From assembly GCA_006503475.1 (NCBI GenBank), contig RSEH01000208.1:23197-87196 (forward strand): DNA of 64,000 nt, written 5' to 3'. The position numbers and the translations under genes were made by a program. Positions 18,901 to 26,972 of this stretch are shown in pieces; position 1 is the first letter of the stretch; each line of letters begins with the position of its first letter. The notes beneath the pieces were generated by a model. It saw only the letters and a program-made list of their open reading frames with translations. It searched no databases and was not told where the DNA came from. Source of the DNA: Stentor roeselii (taxonomy: Eukaryota > Ciliophora > Heterotrichea > Heterotrichida > Stentoridae).

Positions 18901-19332
18901 GTAAAGATTCCTCCAAAGCCAGATAATTTCGTCAACTTCGTTCTCGAAGAATTCGAAACCTCTGTCGGTTTCCTCGACCAGATGCTTGGCCAAGTGATTA
19001 TCAAGGCACTTTTGGAAGTTGGAACTCAAAAACTAATGTATCCGAAACTTTGTATAAAGGAAACTGCATTAAAGCATTTTGCATTATTTTTGAAAGCGAA
19101 TAATCCCAGTAATTCGAAGTTCCAGAAAGAAAAATACTCGAAAAAACTCTGGGAATTCAAACAAAAATGCTGGGTTCAAAGAGAAATTTATGAGGATGGT
19201 GTCAGGATGGAAGCCAGTGAGCTCAGGATGTGGGAGGTGGAGAATTACTTTAAGAAAGGTGAGGAGTATGACCAGTTTGTTGAGGATCTAAGGAAGAATA
19301 TTGATGGGTTTATTGAGAAGTATTTTAGATAA
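12934..19332 (+). CDS. AK9: Adenylate kinase 9-like giant multidomain nucleotide kinase
   Basis: An intronless 2,132-residue protein. Four P-loop modules are visible: GPPRAGKSTLAQ (~557), GPRKSGKQTQAE (~901), GPRGSGVKTIIEE (~1281) and GGPASGKTTLAK (~1648). The third lacks the GK[ST] and is probably inactive. Between them sit repeated YHS-like segments of the type FDNEENQEKFLKNPQKFL (~866), with relatives at ~1248, ~1889 and ~1964, as in metazoan AK9. The N-terminal ~160 residues form an acidic helical domain. Residues ~289-370 are a (S/T)HEK-type five-residue repeat, and further linkers are Glu-rich. AK9 interconverts adenine and other nucleoside mono-, di- and triphosphates and is associated with motile cilia, consistent with the ciliary genes nearby. 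The start follows CTATAAAA. Confidence 0.92.
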   Translation: MAEVRLRSTESLSKDKSHLFDWLQEKSAVPYYQQGNRKFESAGMIDQRNKVKYTSEVRSAINRFWELMPKTIEGRVGKTSYIDLCLRFSKLLIPDFSKDEILAVAEEDWLNDSEGADSLSYSLFYNALFQLCDVWTEDISAAVYSEFLMKIFRRITCKKTLMDDGRVREDLPCIQLVFPDELKKEADWEEADSQEEYDDDFEYKYNVLQDGKKVREKRLKMNEVMVDSGGIHYDEVILSSWEETAKGQTLQLASLEDIIPLGHIAEDYLTSLTKKSGNFVEVKKVVEDSHEEKKTLHEKKTLHEKASHERIAQDRPSSHEKTSHEKETHEKKSHEKTTHEKETHEKTSHEKETHEKTTHEKTIHEKPVQENQILQISVPQKQATVEKIKPEKQIVVVSDITKHKIKQQLATSYVTLKKSSIRVDSNNLGTAVPNSRKTVHDFSLSLLKSDNKETPVNIERPELSRIEEMRKTQLQTKYQTVMKRVERRVSMQAKKGMLEVEKDRKKVLIQEPEVFHPKFGLLKGLYSAEKVLPTDPHSNERDIIANSNLDTLKILIIGPPRAGKSTLAQEICKSLDLHHIELASIVERLVLKGKKSDEDEAEDDDEEQKKPEIFNEFEKSVVERLLLGENVSIAQAIHLIELEIDSDEAQSKGFVLDIPHLQEYFSILSQVKFNFIVTLKFSIKDLSLQSLGLKWDPSSNLTYSSWHIQELTKPIPKKEEEDEDPNEEDEKPKLSIQSLLQLSQDFPENLLDQAHRYFLTSEPLLLKLPDSLPESKKLEIQAAGLSPESLKNIILSKLGYKLEKPSASKKLEGESNPKGLLLQNVEENQEPRAFSLWKQVDPVALFNQKLVIGKADFAAEYSGNVFMFDNEENQEKFLKNPQKFLKTEPKMPKDFRLCIIGPRKSGKQTQAEYLCAKYGWTLIDVPDLLRKSMQNQKKMMRDPQPSHPDTGLVQVPDGEFRAVLSGESLPAQNILPIVLNRLGIPLMKKPPPPPTPKSEEENEEAEQAEQAEQELKPSDQDSKSDEDLKEDNQSEEQIEGKEPVLTEGQEPANLEPQEKLPTPPPEPIVYDDLPLTEIVLKKDEKGQSQSLKGFIMLGYPATEEEATSLKEFNVEFDKILYFVDPNEGEILASRGAEQVVDIPKDIAFAEQAAAVCRDAFGEESVLEIKIDGSELEIHDRILKALDPFYLNIDDPENVVSKDEGGEEAVVSTASEYSHYDPTVLKEHQWLMPGSEEFEVQSAGKRFLFVSEVEMEKFKKTPQDYIITKPVPVPQPHVLVTGPRGSGVKTIIEELCNKYQIPDFQLKPIYLSFLEEEKMKRRKSRLLKRGFLAKETTEEDEPYDPLLHDPEITEEDENFDRAIHERVSLQKVLPAGDPLVINGKWFEVDEEKVSQPLVDLMFESRRLPEVVLILRTTEQATVERLLDKNGITQKFEELMEARRREKERVREEARKEKIQARLEKIAAGEEVDENEEEEEEEEEGDDPDAPNLDAMLDEAKQKIIEMRDNDNSAIDELKEAFEGKMIRVVEVQTEGQYSRLMQKINHELNPVFLNRSTLLEKNLALKLKSSKADELLQKGKAKVSCFGNLCPVSPEYPINKNFPVLFRDRIYYPGSEIDRAKLVEAPWMYLSQDTHPRDVDLNIFVSVLGGPASGKTTLAKDLEKDLGVVRVSLRNAVSQLINLDSELAKLVLDQLALGKAISDDIAVDVISWRLGLADVLQRGCVLDGFPKTADQAVALAAKDLLPNPVFYLECDKFSLLKRLKPKFKHDDLSLKLQMNQGNHSLLETVSWYENAYDNIRYISSNFSKWWVKDSATTCINSVFTSKRNYSISLIKGTPVRIKNLPISRSEISGRFGKFKRYDPIILKYKGDLQEVRKDEFLVEYRTKLYAFETFENMQIFMKNPEQILKGKNLPDYLPRRLALNEVGDIYESRIELESNCVVSLAEDGSLVKGNPTLLVTYNDKVFCFKTVEQREKFMKRPQKYEKTKLPVKIPPKPDNFVNFVLEEFETSVGFLDQMLGQVIIKALLEVGTQKLMYPKLCIKETALKHFALFLKANNPSNSKFQKEKYSKKLWEFKQKCWVQREIYEDGVRMEASELRMWEVENYFKKGEEYDQFVEDLRKNIDGFIEKYFR
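13801..14040 (+). repeat. 15-bp coding minisatellite encoding HEK pentads in the AK9 gene
   Basis: Tandem units of 15 nt of the form CATGAAAAAACAAGT or CACGAAAAAGAAACT encode S/T-H-E-K-T/E. The array is imperfect at its 5' end (HEEKKTL, HEKKTL, HEKASHER) and most regular between ~13890 and 14030. The unit is a multiple of three, so expansion or contraction keeps the frame. Long antisense ORFs here are by-products of this repeat. Confidence 0.9.
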
Positions 19333-19536
19333 TAATTCTAATCGATTTCTGTTTTTGTGAGGTTTAATTGAATTTTAAATGTCGTAATTTAAGATTTTTT
19401 TTACTTTTTGGCAATTTCTTTAATCTTTTGGATGAATTGGTAAAATGAATCATATTTAGTGACTCATTGATAAAATTCGCATATTGATTTAATCTTCAAA
19501 TAACTTGATAGTCTTAATTCATTTTTCATATAAACC

Positions 19537-19959
19537 ATGGCAACTATTATCCTCGGTCTCACGTAAGTTTTAATCAGATGCCTAGCTGCCGATTTCTTCC
19601 CTGCTTATTCTTCCATCAAAACATTTCGAGAAGCTTCAAACGATTCTGACTTGAAATATTGGCAAAAATACTGGGCTGTGAGGTCAATTATCCTGTTAAT
19701 TGATTTCTTGGTTTGGCCTTATTTAGATGAGTTCGAAATCTTATACTTGCTTAAACTCGGAGGGTATATTTCTTTAAGTTATTTCGGTGTCGCTGAAGTT
19801 ATTTATGATACTATGTTTCTTCCTGTTTACAACGAAATCGAACCTTACGCTGATATTGTTGTTGAACACAAGACTCTTACTCGAGTCTTTTTGAACTGGA
19901 AAGAAAGTTTGTATAAGTTCTTTATTGAGGACCTGGAGGAGTTTTTAGTGCCTAATTAA
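19537..19959 (+). CDS. REEP/HVA22 (TB2/DP1) family ER-shaping protein; one 15-nt intron
   Basis: Exons 19537-19562 and 19578-19959 join across GTAAGTTTTAATCAG to give 135 residues. After a short N-terminus comes ADFFPAYSSIKTF, matching the YPAYASFKAIE signature of the REEP/HVA22/Yop1 family. Then come KYWQKYWAVRSIILLIDFLVWP and a second hydrophobic hairpin (LLKLGGYISLSYFGVAEVIYD). These proteins insert hairpins into the ER membrane to generate tubule curvature. Family length is usually 130-200 residues, so this is complete. Exon 1 encodes only eight whole codons plus two bases. The first in-frame ATG and most of the family signature are missed if the intron is ignored. Confidence 0.92.
19563..19577 (+). 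other. 15-nt spliceosomal intron (phase 2)
   Basis: GTAAGTTTTAATCAG, with A at position 10. Removal joins AC|A (Thr) and opens the REEP-family reading frame. Confidence 0.9.
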
Positions 19960-20472
19960 AGACTAATAATATCGAATAGGATGATTTTTGAGGTTTAAGT
20001 TTCTCTGGTTTTTAGAATTTAGGTGAATTTGAGAGATAGTAGTAAAATTGAGAGAATAATGTGAATTTTTTTGGATTGATATGTTAAAATCTACCTTGAT
20101 ATGATTTTAATGCTGTTATTGAAATTATGTTGAATGATGTATTGTTTATTTTATTTATTTGGAGAGATTTGCAGTTCTGGTGATAAAATTACGAATATTT
20201 TTAGAAAATCTCTAGAAGTATGTGACTTACTTGACTCACTTAATTATATATCTTAGTAGCTCCAAATAAGAAATATAGACTTCAATCATAAATAGCTAAA
20301 TTTTCACCTTATCATTTGGTTAGCATCTTAATACCCATATTCGATAATATTTTTTAATACTTATTTCCCTTCACCTACTTAATAATAACCCATCATAATA
20401 CAAAACCTCTAAAACCCTAAACACTTAAAAACTATAAAAATCTTCTTCTTTCTCAAATCTCCACAATAAACA
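19960..20472. other. Intergenic, no gene seen
   Basis: 513 bp. The first half is G/T-rich and the last ~200 bp are strongly C/A-rich before the ATG at 20473, with CTATAAAAATC at ~20431. A single AAACCCTAAAC near 20407 looks telomere-like but is isolated. Confidence 0.6.
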
Positions 20473-23448
20473 ATGTCTTCAAAGCCAGATAATTTTTTCA
20501 CAGGACTATCAAATCAAGGTGCTACCTGCTACATGAATTCCTTACTTCAATCATTATTCATGACACCAGAGCTAAGAAAAAGCATTTACGAATGGCGATA
20601 TGAAAGATCAAAGCACGGCCCTAAAGAGACCTGCATTCCATTCCAACTTCAAGTCCTTTTCGGCAAGCTTCAACTTTCACAAAAGCCATTCATTGAAACA
20701 AACTACTTAACTCGTAGTTTTGGTTGGGATTCAAAAGAAAGCTTTCAACAACACGACGTTCAAGAGTTTTGCCGTGTTTTATTCGAAGCCATTGAAGAAA
20801 GTGTGAAGTTCACAGATAGTGAAGACCTGATCAGTTCTTTATATGAAGGGTTTTTAACTGACTATGTAAAATGCCTTGCTTGTGGACATGAGTCGAAAAG
20901 AACTGACTCGTTTCTTGACCTGTCATTGACTGTCAGAAATGATTTCGAAGGAATTAAAAATGATTCAATTGAAAAAGCTATTCTTGGATTCACTCGCCCA
21001 GAGTTACTTACAGGAAGTAATAGATATTTCTGTGCTTCTTGTAATATTAAAGTTGATGCGAAAAAAGGACTTAAAATTGAAAAGTTTCCGTATGTTCTTG
21101 TTGCTCAGATCAAGAGGTTTGACTTGAATTATCAGACTTTTCAGAGGATTAAATTGAATGATCGTGTCAGTTTTCCTTTGATTTTAAATTGTAATCGGTT
21201 TCTTGGTGATTTTCAGGAAATTGAGGTTAAGGTTCTGGAAGGGGTTGAAGAAGAGAAAGTTGTTCCTGTTCCTGTTTTGGTGTTTGAATCTCCTAGTAAT
21301 GGCAACTTCAGAGCTCAGACGACTACTGGGTATGAAGGAATGTATGAAGATAAGGATAAGAAATGTATTTTGCCGGACCAGCTCATTCATTCAAGAATAG
21401 TCTCTGAACAAACCACCAGACGTAAACAACAACAAGACCAACTAATAACTCAATATAAAAAAGAAGGCGAGAACGTATACGAGTTATTTTCTATAATGAT
21501 TCACTCAGGTTCTGCATTAGGAGGTCACTACTTCGCCTACATAAAAGACCTCGAAAGTTGTAAATGGTTCAATTTCAACGATTCTTTAGTAAAAGAAATA
21601 GAAGAAAAAGAACTTTCTAAAGCCTTCGGCGGTGATTCTTATGCCAACTCCTCAAACGCTTACCTTTTAATGTACCGAAAAATCTCCTCAGAAAACATTA
21701 TCTCATTAAGAGACCTCGAAGTCCCTCTTCACGTGATCCAAGAAATCCAAACACAATTCGAAGAAGAATCAAAAGAAAAAGACATCCAAACAATAACCTT
21801 CAAAGTAATCCACAACAAAAAAGAACAATCCTTTAAAGTACGTAAAGACCAATCAATGAACGATTTCAAAAGACAAGTAATGCAATCCTTTGAAATTACT
21901 GAATCTTCAGAAAACGTGAGACTGAGATCTTTCAACAGTCTTTACGAAGTACTTCAAGAAACTTTTGATGAAGAAAAAAAAATCTCAAATTTGCCAGTCT
22001 GGGACTTTAAAGTTCTAGGAATTGAAATAAAAAGTCCAGAAGCTGAATGGCAGGCTTTTAACCCTAACTTGATAACTTTAAAAGTATTTGTTTGGGACGA
22101 TTCAATCAATTTTTCATCTCAGCCTGAGCCGGTTCTCTTCCAGTTCGATAAGACAAGTTCTGGAAATATGTTAAAAAAACAACTTTCTGAAAAATTCTGT
22201 ATTCCTGAGAATTCCTTAATCGTTATTAAAAAAACATTCTCCAGTTCCACCCCTGCCAGTGAAGAGATTTTAAAAGAAAAAGGGGATTTTTCTTTGCAAT
22301 CTTTGAAAATCTATGAAAATTCAAGTCTTTACATTGAATCATTCACACAGGTCAGGCCAAAATGGCAGAGTTTCATTGAAATTGAAGGAAAAAGGGTGAA
22401 AATTCGCTTTAACAACCCGGAAGAAGACTTGCCTCAACGACCGGACTGTAAATATTTTATCTTGATTGATAAAGAGTCAACTCTTCAGTGCTTGAAAAGT
22501 CTCATAAGCCAGAAAATTCTTATTCCTGAAGATAAGTTCATCATGAAAAGAAGCAACTCACTTGGAGCTGAAGTAAAAGACTTGACTTTAAAGCTTGTTC
22601 AAGCGAATTTTACTAACAATTCTTTAATTATCATTGAAAAAGGCACCCCTGCTCGACTTTCTGAATTTAAAATCGCTTTTAGTCTTGCTTTAAATTTGAA
22701 AAAAACGGAAAATGCTTCGAAATGTTATGATTTTAGTGATTTAGTTGAAATGACTGTGGATTGTTCTTTGCAGGTTGTTGATGTTAAAGCGCTACTTGTT
22801 AAGGAGGTGAAAAAAATGTTCCCTGCTTTTGATGTTGATGTTTTTAAGATGAGGTTTCGTGAACGTAACTTTGAAAGACTCACGAAATGTTTGAGGAATT
22901 CGGAAAGCTTTAAGGATTTTCAGTTGTTTGATAGGAAGATGATTTGTTTGCAGGTGTTGGATCATGAAGAAGAAGAAGTTCTTCCTTTTCAAATGATTGT
23001 TGTTGCGAAAAGATGGAATCCGGAAACTTGGCAAGTCTCTCCAGCTCAAGAGTTCACAATCCTGCGAAATTCCTCAATGTCAAGCCTCTGCGAAACTTTT
23101 TCAAATTTCTTTAAAATCGAAGTAATCCCTAAAAAGCCTTCAAAACTTCAAGTCTGCAAACTAAACCACCAGAGTTCATTCCAAACACAAGACCTTTCAT
23201 CTCTTCTCTTCATAAAGCCATTCGGGACCATGACTCCAATATCATCAAGTCCATGGCTAGTGTCCTTAGACGGAGTATTATTTTTGTAAAATCCATTCAG
23301 CGTGAAAAGTTCAGACGAGAAAATCCATTCATTCCCATCAATTTCCCAAAATATTCAAATTTCTTCAGAAAAGCCTCAAAATCGTTTAAAAGACGTGAAA
23401 GAAACAGGAATTCGAATAAAAGTCACAAAAGGGGAAAACCCTGAATAA
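20473..23448 (+). CDS. USP47: Ubiquitin-specific protease, USP47-like; one 15-nt intron near the 3' end
   Basis: Exons 20473-23285 and 23301-23448 join across GTAAAATCCATTCAG to give 986 residues. The USP catalytic domain occupies ~9-402. Its Cys box is NQGATCYMNSLLQS (Cys19) and the HDVQEFCRVLFE box follows at ~97. A zinc-ribbon pair CLAC/CASC lies at ~135 and ~187, and the His box GGHYFAYI at ~351. FGWDSKESFQQHDVQEF is typical of USP47, which deubiquitinates substrates including DNA polymerase beta. C-terminal to it are several ubiquitin-like/beta-grasp segments (~430-930). The unspliced frame stops at 23289; splicing adds 49 residues ending GIRIKVTKGENPE. The stop lies nine bases before the next start codon. 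USP40 would be the alternative family name. Confidence 0.88.
23286..23300 (+). other. 15-nt spliceosomal intron (phase 2) in the USP47-like gene
   Basis: GTAAAATCCATTCAG, with A at position 10. The donor GTAA creates the TAA that ends the unspliced ORF. Removal gives a 49-residue C-terminal extension open to 23448. Confidence 0.82.
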
Positions 23449-23457
23449 TAATTTTAA

Positions 23458-24402
23458 ATGGAAGTCAACAAGTCACAACTCGACTTGCTTATCAAGAACT
23501 TATGCGTCGTGATTCACACAGAACTTGAAAACATCGGCGGTGAGATGGCTCCAAAAGAAAAAATTAGTTCTTTGCTTAATCTTAATAGTTTTCAAGCTCT
23601 TGAGTTCATTTCAAATACCATAGAAAAAGCCTTGGAAGCGAAAAATAAGTCAAAAGAAGACTCGTTGTATGAAGAATTTTTAAATGACGAGTCATACCAA
23701 AAAGAAATGCAAAAACTTGAAAATGAAATCAGAAATCATATAAAAATCGAACAGCAGATGAAACTTTACTCAGATGCTTTGGAAGAAAAACATGAAAAAC
23801 TCGCTGCCAGGCTTAACGAAGCGAAAAAAGTAGCGGCTGGGAAGGTGGAAGTAATAAAACAGGAAAATAAACAAATTAAAGCGAAAATCTTAACAATTCA
23901 AAAGGAAATCGCTGAAAGTAAAAAAGAAGAAAAAGGCTTTCCACGGGTTTCAAGCAAGACTCGACTTACAAATTACCCGAAAAATCAAGAAATTGATAAA
24001 AAAATAGCAAAGATTGATCATGAGCAGTCAATCGCTTCTAAACTTTTACAAGATGCAGAAAAAGAGTACTCTTCTCAAAAGAAGGACAATGAAGAACTGA
24101 AGATTATTTTAAAGGAATTCGTTGCCCTTTCTGCTGAAAATCAAAAAGAACGCGCTGCGATTTACAAGAAAAAATTTGAGGAAAAGTGCCTGGAAGTTGA
24201 GTCTTTAAAGAAAAAAATGAAGGCGGAAACTAAGTCAGGCAGGTCTGTGACTCCAACTTTGACAAAGACAATCCAGATGCAAAGTCAAAAAATCATAAAA
24301 AAAACAGGGTCCAATGAGAAGCTAAAAACTATGAGATTCGAACGATTAGTGACACAGCCTGAGAAGAAAAGACTGCCTTTGTCATTCACAGCGAGGAAAT
24401 AA
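23458..24402 (+). CDS. Coiled-coil protein, unknown function (314 aa)
   Basis: Not assigned to a family. After an N-terminal helical stretch (LLIKNLCVVIHTELENIG) the protein is predicted coiled coil over ~70-155 and ~185-265, rich in Lys, Glu, Gln and Ala. The tail is basic and Ser/Thr-rich (TPTLTKTIQ, SQKIIKKTGS). There is no membrane segment. The N-terminus, with a hydrophobic helix followed by SLLNLNSFQALEFI, may be a small folded domain. Its ATG is nine nt after the stop of the spliced USP47-like gene and 33 nt separate its stop from the mS16 start. Its leader must therefore overlap the neighbour's transcript, or the two are co-transcribed. A centrosomal, basal-body or axonemal role is plausible from composition only. 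Confidence 0.78.
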   Translation: MEVNKSQLDLLIKNLCVVIHTELENIGGEMAPKEKISSLLNLNSFQALEFISNTIEKALEAKNKSKEDSLYEEFLNDESYQKEMQKLENEIRNHIKIEQQMKLYSDALEEKHEKLAARLNEAKKVAAGKVEVIKQENKQIKAKILTIQKEIAESKKEEKGFPRVSSKTRLTNYPKNQEIDKKIAKIDHEQSIASKLLQDAEKEYSSQKKDNEELKIILKEFVALSAENQKERAAIYKKKFEEKCLEVESLKKKMKAETKSGRSVTPTLTKTIQMQSQKIIKKTGSNEKLKTMRFERLVTQPEKKRLPLSFTARK

Positions 24403-24435
24403 TGTAATTTATTCATTTAACAGGATCTTATAAAA

Positions 24436-25431
24436 ATGCCTGCTCGAATACGCCTTCAAATCAAGGGCCACCCAGCGAACCGTTTCTTTTGGATCGTTGC
24501 AAGTTCTTCAAAACTCAACCCTCGAGGTAGGCCAATTGAGAGAATGGGTTACTGGTTTCCTGACAGAAAAGGCGTCTATGACGACCGTTCTATTGTCTTG
24601 AACCGTCCTCGCTTGAAGTATTGGATTGGAGTAGGAGCTGAGGTCACTGATGGCGCTTATCGGGTCCTTAGCATGGCTGGCTTTTTGCCGAAGAAGCCTC
24701 CACCTTTTGGAACTAAAGCACTTTATAACAAACCAGCTTGGCTACCCGGACCTGAACCTCCTCAGCCTGTGTTGCCTGATTTGGGAGCTGCTGAAAATAT
24801 CAGGGATATTGTGGAAACAACTGAAAAGAATGTTCAGAAGAGGAAAGATGAATATATTAATAATGCCAGGTCACAATTCCACAAACAAGACAAGAGCCCA
24901 ACCGATCAAATAAATGATTACCTAGAAAGATACAACCTCTACGAAAAAAAGCTGAAAGAAATAATCCCAAACACTCCAAAAGACCGATTGACTGCAATTC
25001 TTTCTCTAATAACCATAGGAGCGGACGAACAAAATGATATCGTATACCAAGCAGAAACCCTATCAGAGAAGCTAAATATTCCTATAGAAAAAGCCGCAAA
25101 CATAATCAAAGCATATGAAGAATCATTTCAAGACTTCGAACAGGCCGATTTAGACGATTTCGACGTTAATTTATCTCGAATGAAACGAGTCTCAAAGTTT
25201 AAACCTGAAGATAAAGTCTATGTTCCAATCCATGACACAGTCACTCCAATGCCCGACTTAGAGAACTATGAGGATCTTTACCCAGGGGACTTCCACGGAA
25301 TCAAGACTTCTCTGAGGCCGAATAAGGAATACGGAGTTTGGTTTGACAAGATGAAGGAGGAACAAAGGAGTTATGAAAAACAAAAGCATAATTATCATAT
25401 TTTTGATCCTCAAGAAGATAAGAGTAGTTAG
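24436..25431 (+). CDS. MRPS16: Mitochondrial ribosomal protein bS16m with ciliate-type C-terminal extension
   Basis: Residues 1-~90 are a bS16 domain: RIRLQIKGHPANRFFWIVASSS, RGRPIERMGYWFP, LNRPRLKYWIGVGAEVTDGAYRVLSMAGFLP. The bacterial protein ends around there (~80-90 residues), but this one continues for ~240 residues. The extension has a Pro-rich linker, a charged helix, and a segment LTAILSLITIGADEQNDIVY, then an acidic stretch and a Tyr-rich tail. bS16 binds 16S-type rRNA in the small subunit body. Large extensions are typical of ciliate mitoribosomes. No obvious cleavable presequence is seen, as in many bS16m. The start follows CTTATAAAA. The final codons (DKSS, TAG) run into the tandem repeat that precedes the next gene. 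Confidence 0.94.
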   Translation: MPARIRLQIKGHPANRFFWIVASSSKLNPRGRPIERMGYWFPDRKGVYDDRSIVLNRPRLKYWIGVGAEVTDGAYRVLSMAGFLPKKPPPFGTKALYNKPAWLPGPEPPQPVLPDLGAAENIRDIVETTEKNVQKRKDEYINNARSQFHKQDKSPTDQINDYLERYNLYEKKLKEIIPNTPKDRLTAILSLITIGADEQNDIVYQAETLSEKLNIPIEKAANIIKAYEESFQDFEQADLDDFDVNLSRMKRVSKFKPEDKVYVPIHDTVTPMPDLENYEDLYPGDFHGIKTSLRPNKEYGVWFDKMKEEQRSYEKQKHNYHIFDPQEDKSS

Positions 25432-25745
25432 ATATAATGAAGAGAAAGATTTTAGATGAATTTTATAAATCTCTTGAAGATTTGGGTAGATAGAGATAAT
25501 GGAGAGAAATATTTTAGATGATTTTTATAAATCTCTTAAAGATTAGGGTAGTTAGAGATAATTAAGAGAAACATTTAGATGATTTTTTACAAACCTCTAG
25601 AAAATTAGGATATTTAGATATAATGAAGAGAAACATTTAGATGATTTTTTAGAAACCTCTAGAAAATTAGGATATTAAGATATAATGAAGAGAAAATTTT
25701 AGATGATTGTTAAAAATCTCTACAAAATTAAGATAGTTAGATAAA
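25427..25745 (+). repeat. Five-copy 62-bp tandem repeat duplicating the next gene's leader and start codon
   Basis: Units are anchored on ATGAAGAGAAA-type starts at 25437, 25499, 25561 (ATG changed to ATT), 25623 and 25685, with a period of 62 bp. The sixth member, at 25746, is the actual start of the downstream gene. Each unit contains a leader (TAGATATA-like), the start codon, codons for K-R-K/N-x-L-D-D-F-Y-K and A/T-rich filler. Copies 1 and 2 still encode short in-frame peptides of 18 and 15 residues; copies 3-5 are interrupted by small indels. Confidence 0.93.
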
Positions 25746-26972
25746 ATGAAGAGAAAAACATTAGATGATTTCTACAAACCTCTGAAAATCGTGAAAATTC
25801 AGGATTCTTGCATTGATGGCTCTAAAGATATTAAAGGTAGGCAAAGTTCAGCTAAGGGGAAAGATGCTTTTCAGGTGATTATGGCGACTTCTCAGAAATC
25901 ACAGAATTTTAATCTACATCTTGAATATCAGCAAATCGAAAACAGGCATAAATGGACTTACTCATTCACTACTGTTCATTCTGCAGTTTTCCAATCAAAA
26001 TCACACAAGTTAAAACTAAATTCTAATGACCCAAACGAGATCATCTTAACCTTTTCAACTAATCATCAAGGCAGCAAGGTCCATTATTTCAACCTTTCAA
26101 AAATTCCTTCTTTTTCCCCTTCTCTACTCAAGTCAATTCTTCAAAAGGCAGTGAGAAGACAGAACCTAAATTCAAGTCTAATGACAAGTCTTCAATTGGC
26201 GGTAAATATCGGGTAAGTCTTACTCAGAATTCAAGAACTTGCAAGAAGACTTTGCGTGATAGTCTTAGAAGACACTTGTTTACACCCTGACTTCCCTCTG
26301 CTCGTCTGGTGCATGGGCGTGAATGATTTCGAATATTCTCAAGAAATGCTTGAAAGTATTTTACAAGTCGTTCATGATATCACTGTCCTCGATTATCAGG
26401 ACTTTTGCATACCTCAGGAAAATTACTCTGTTTATGATGTCTGGAATAATGCAGACTTAATTGTTAAGACTTTGCTTATTCGCGCCTTTTATAAGGGAAT
26501 GGCTGGAGATGTCAAGATGCTCATTGATTTTGCAGTTATTTGGAAGGAACGATTTAAGAAGGAGGAATGGAAAGGTGCTCTTTGTGAATTGTTTCATGGA
26601 ATGATGGATGTTAGATTGTTTGAATTCCAGAAAAAGTATCAACGTGAACATGTATTGTTGGAAGGTGTTGATTTTCATTGTTCGGATATGATTGAATGGA
26701 TTGTTGGTCAGTTGGAAAATGGGGAAAATGGATTTGATTGTCAGGAAAGTTTTAAAAGATATTTAAAGAAAATTATTTGGGACTTGAGAAGCTCGGTTAA
26801 TTTTCGGAAAGGACTTTTTTGTCATGTGAATCTTGGAAAACTTGTGGAGGGGAAAGATGCTTGTGAGAGGGAAGAGGATGTTTTTTATTTGAATCAGGTT
26901 TTACCTTTGATTGAACGATTTTCTCAGGAGGAAATAGATAAAAGGTTTAGGAGAGATAAATTAATTAAATAG
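25746..26972 (+). CDS. Unknown protein with degenerate PIP-box-like N-terminus; one 15-nt intron
   Basis: Exons 25746-26212 and 26228-26972 join across GTAAGTCTTACTCAG, giving 403 residues. I do not recognise the family. The N-terminus MKRKTLDDFYKPLK resembles a PCNA-interacting peptide (L-x-x-F-Y), but the first position is Arg rather than Gln, so this is only suggestive. The central region contains LLKSILQKAVRRQ and, across the splice, ELARRLCVIVLEDTCLHPDFPLLVW. This helical segment, Arg-Arg-Leu then Glu-Asp-x-x-x-His-Pro, is well formed. The C-terminal part is helical and rich in Trp and Phe. No membrane segment is present. Upstream, the gene's start region is repeated five times in tandem. 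A nuclear, replication-linked role is a weak inference. Confidence 0.78.
26213..26227 (+). other. 15-nt spliceosomal intron (phase 2)
   Basis: GTAAGTCTTACTCAG, with A at position 10. It joins GG|A (Gly) and merges two ORFs that otherwise look like separate small genes. Confidence 0.9.

Noticed and set aside
20400-20425. Telomere-like AAACCCTAAAC
   Set aside because: A single imperfect copy within an A/C-rich leader; no tandem repeat and genes continue on both sides.
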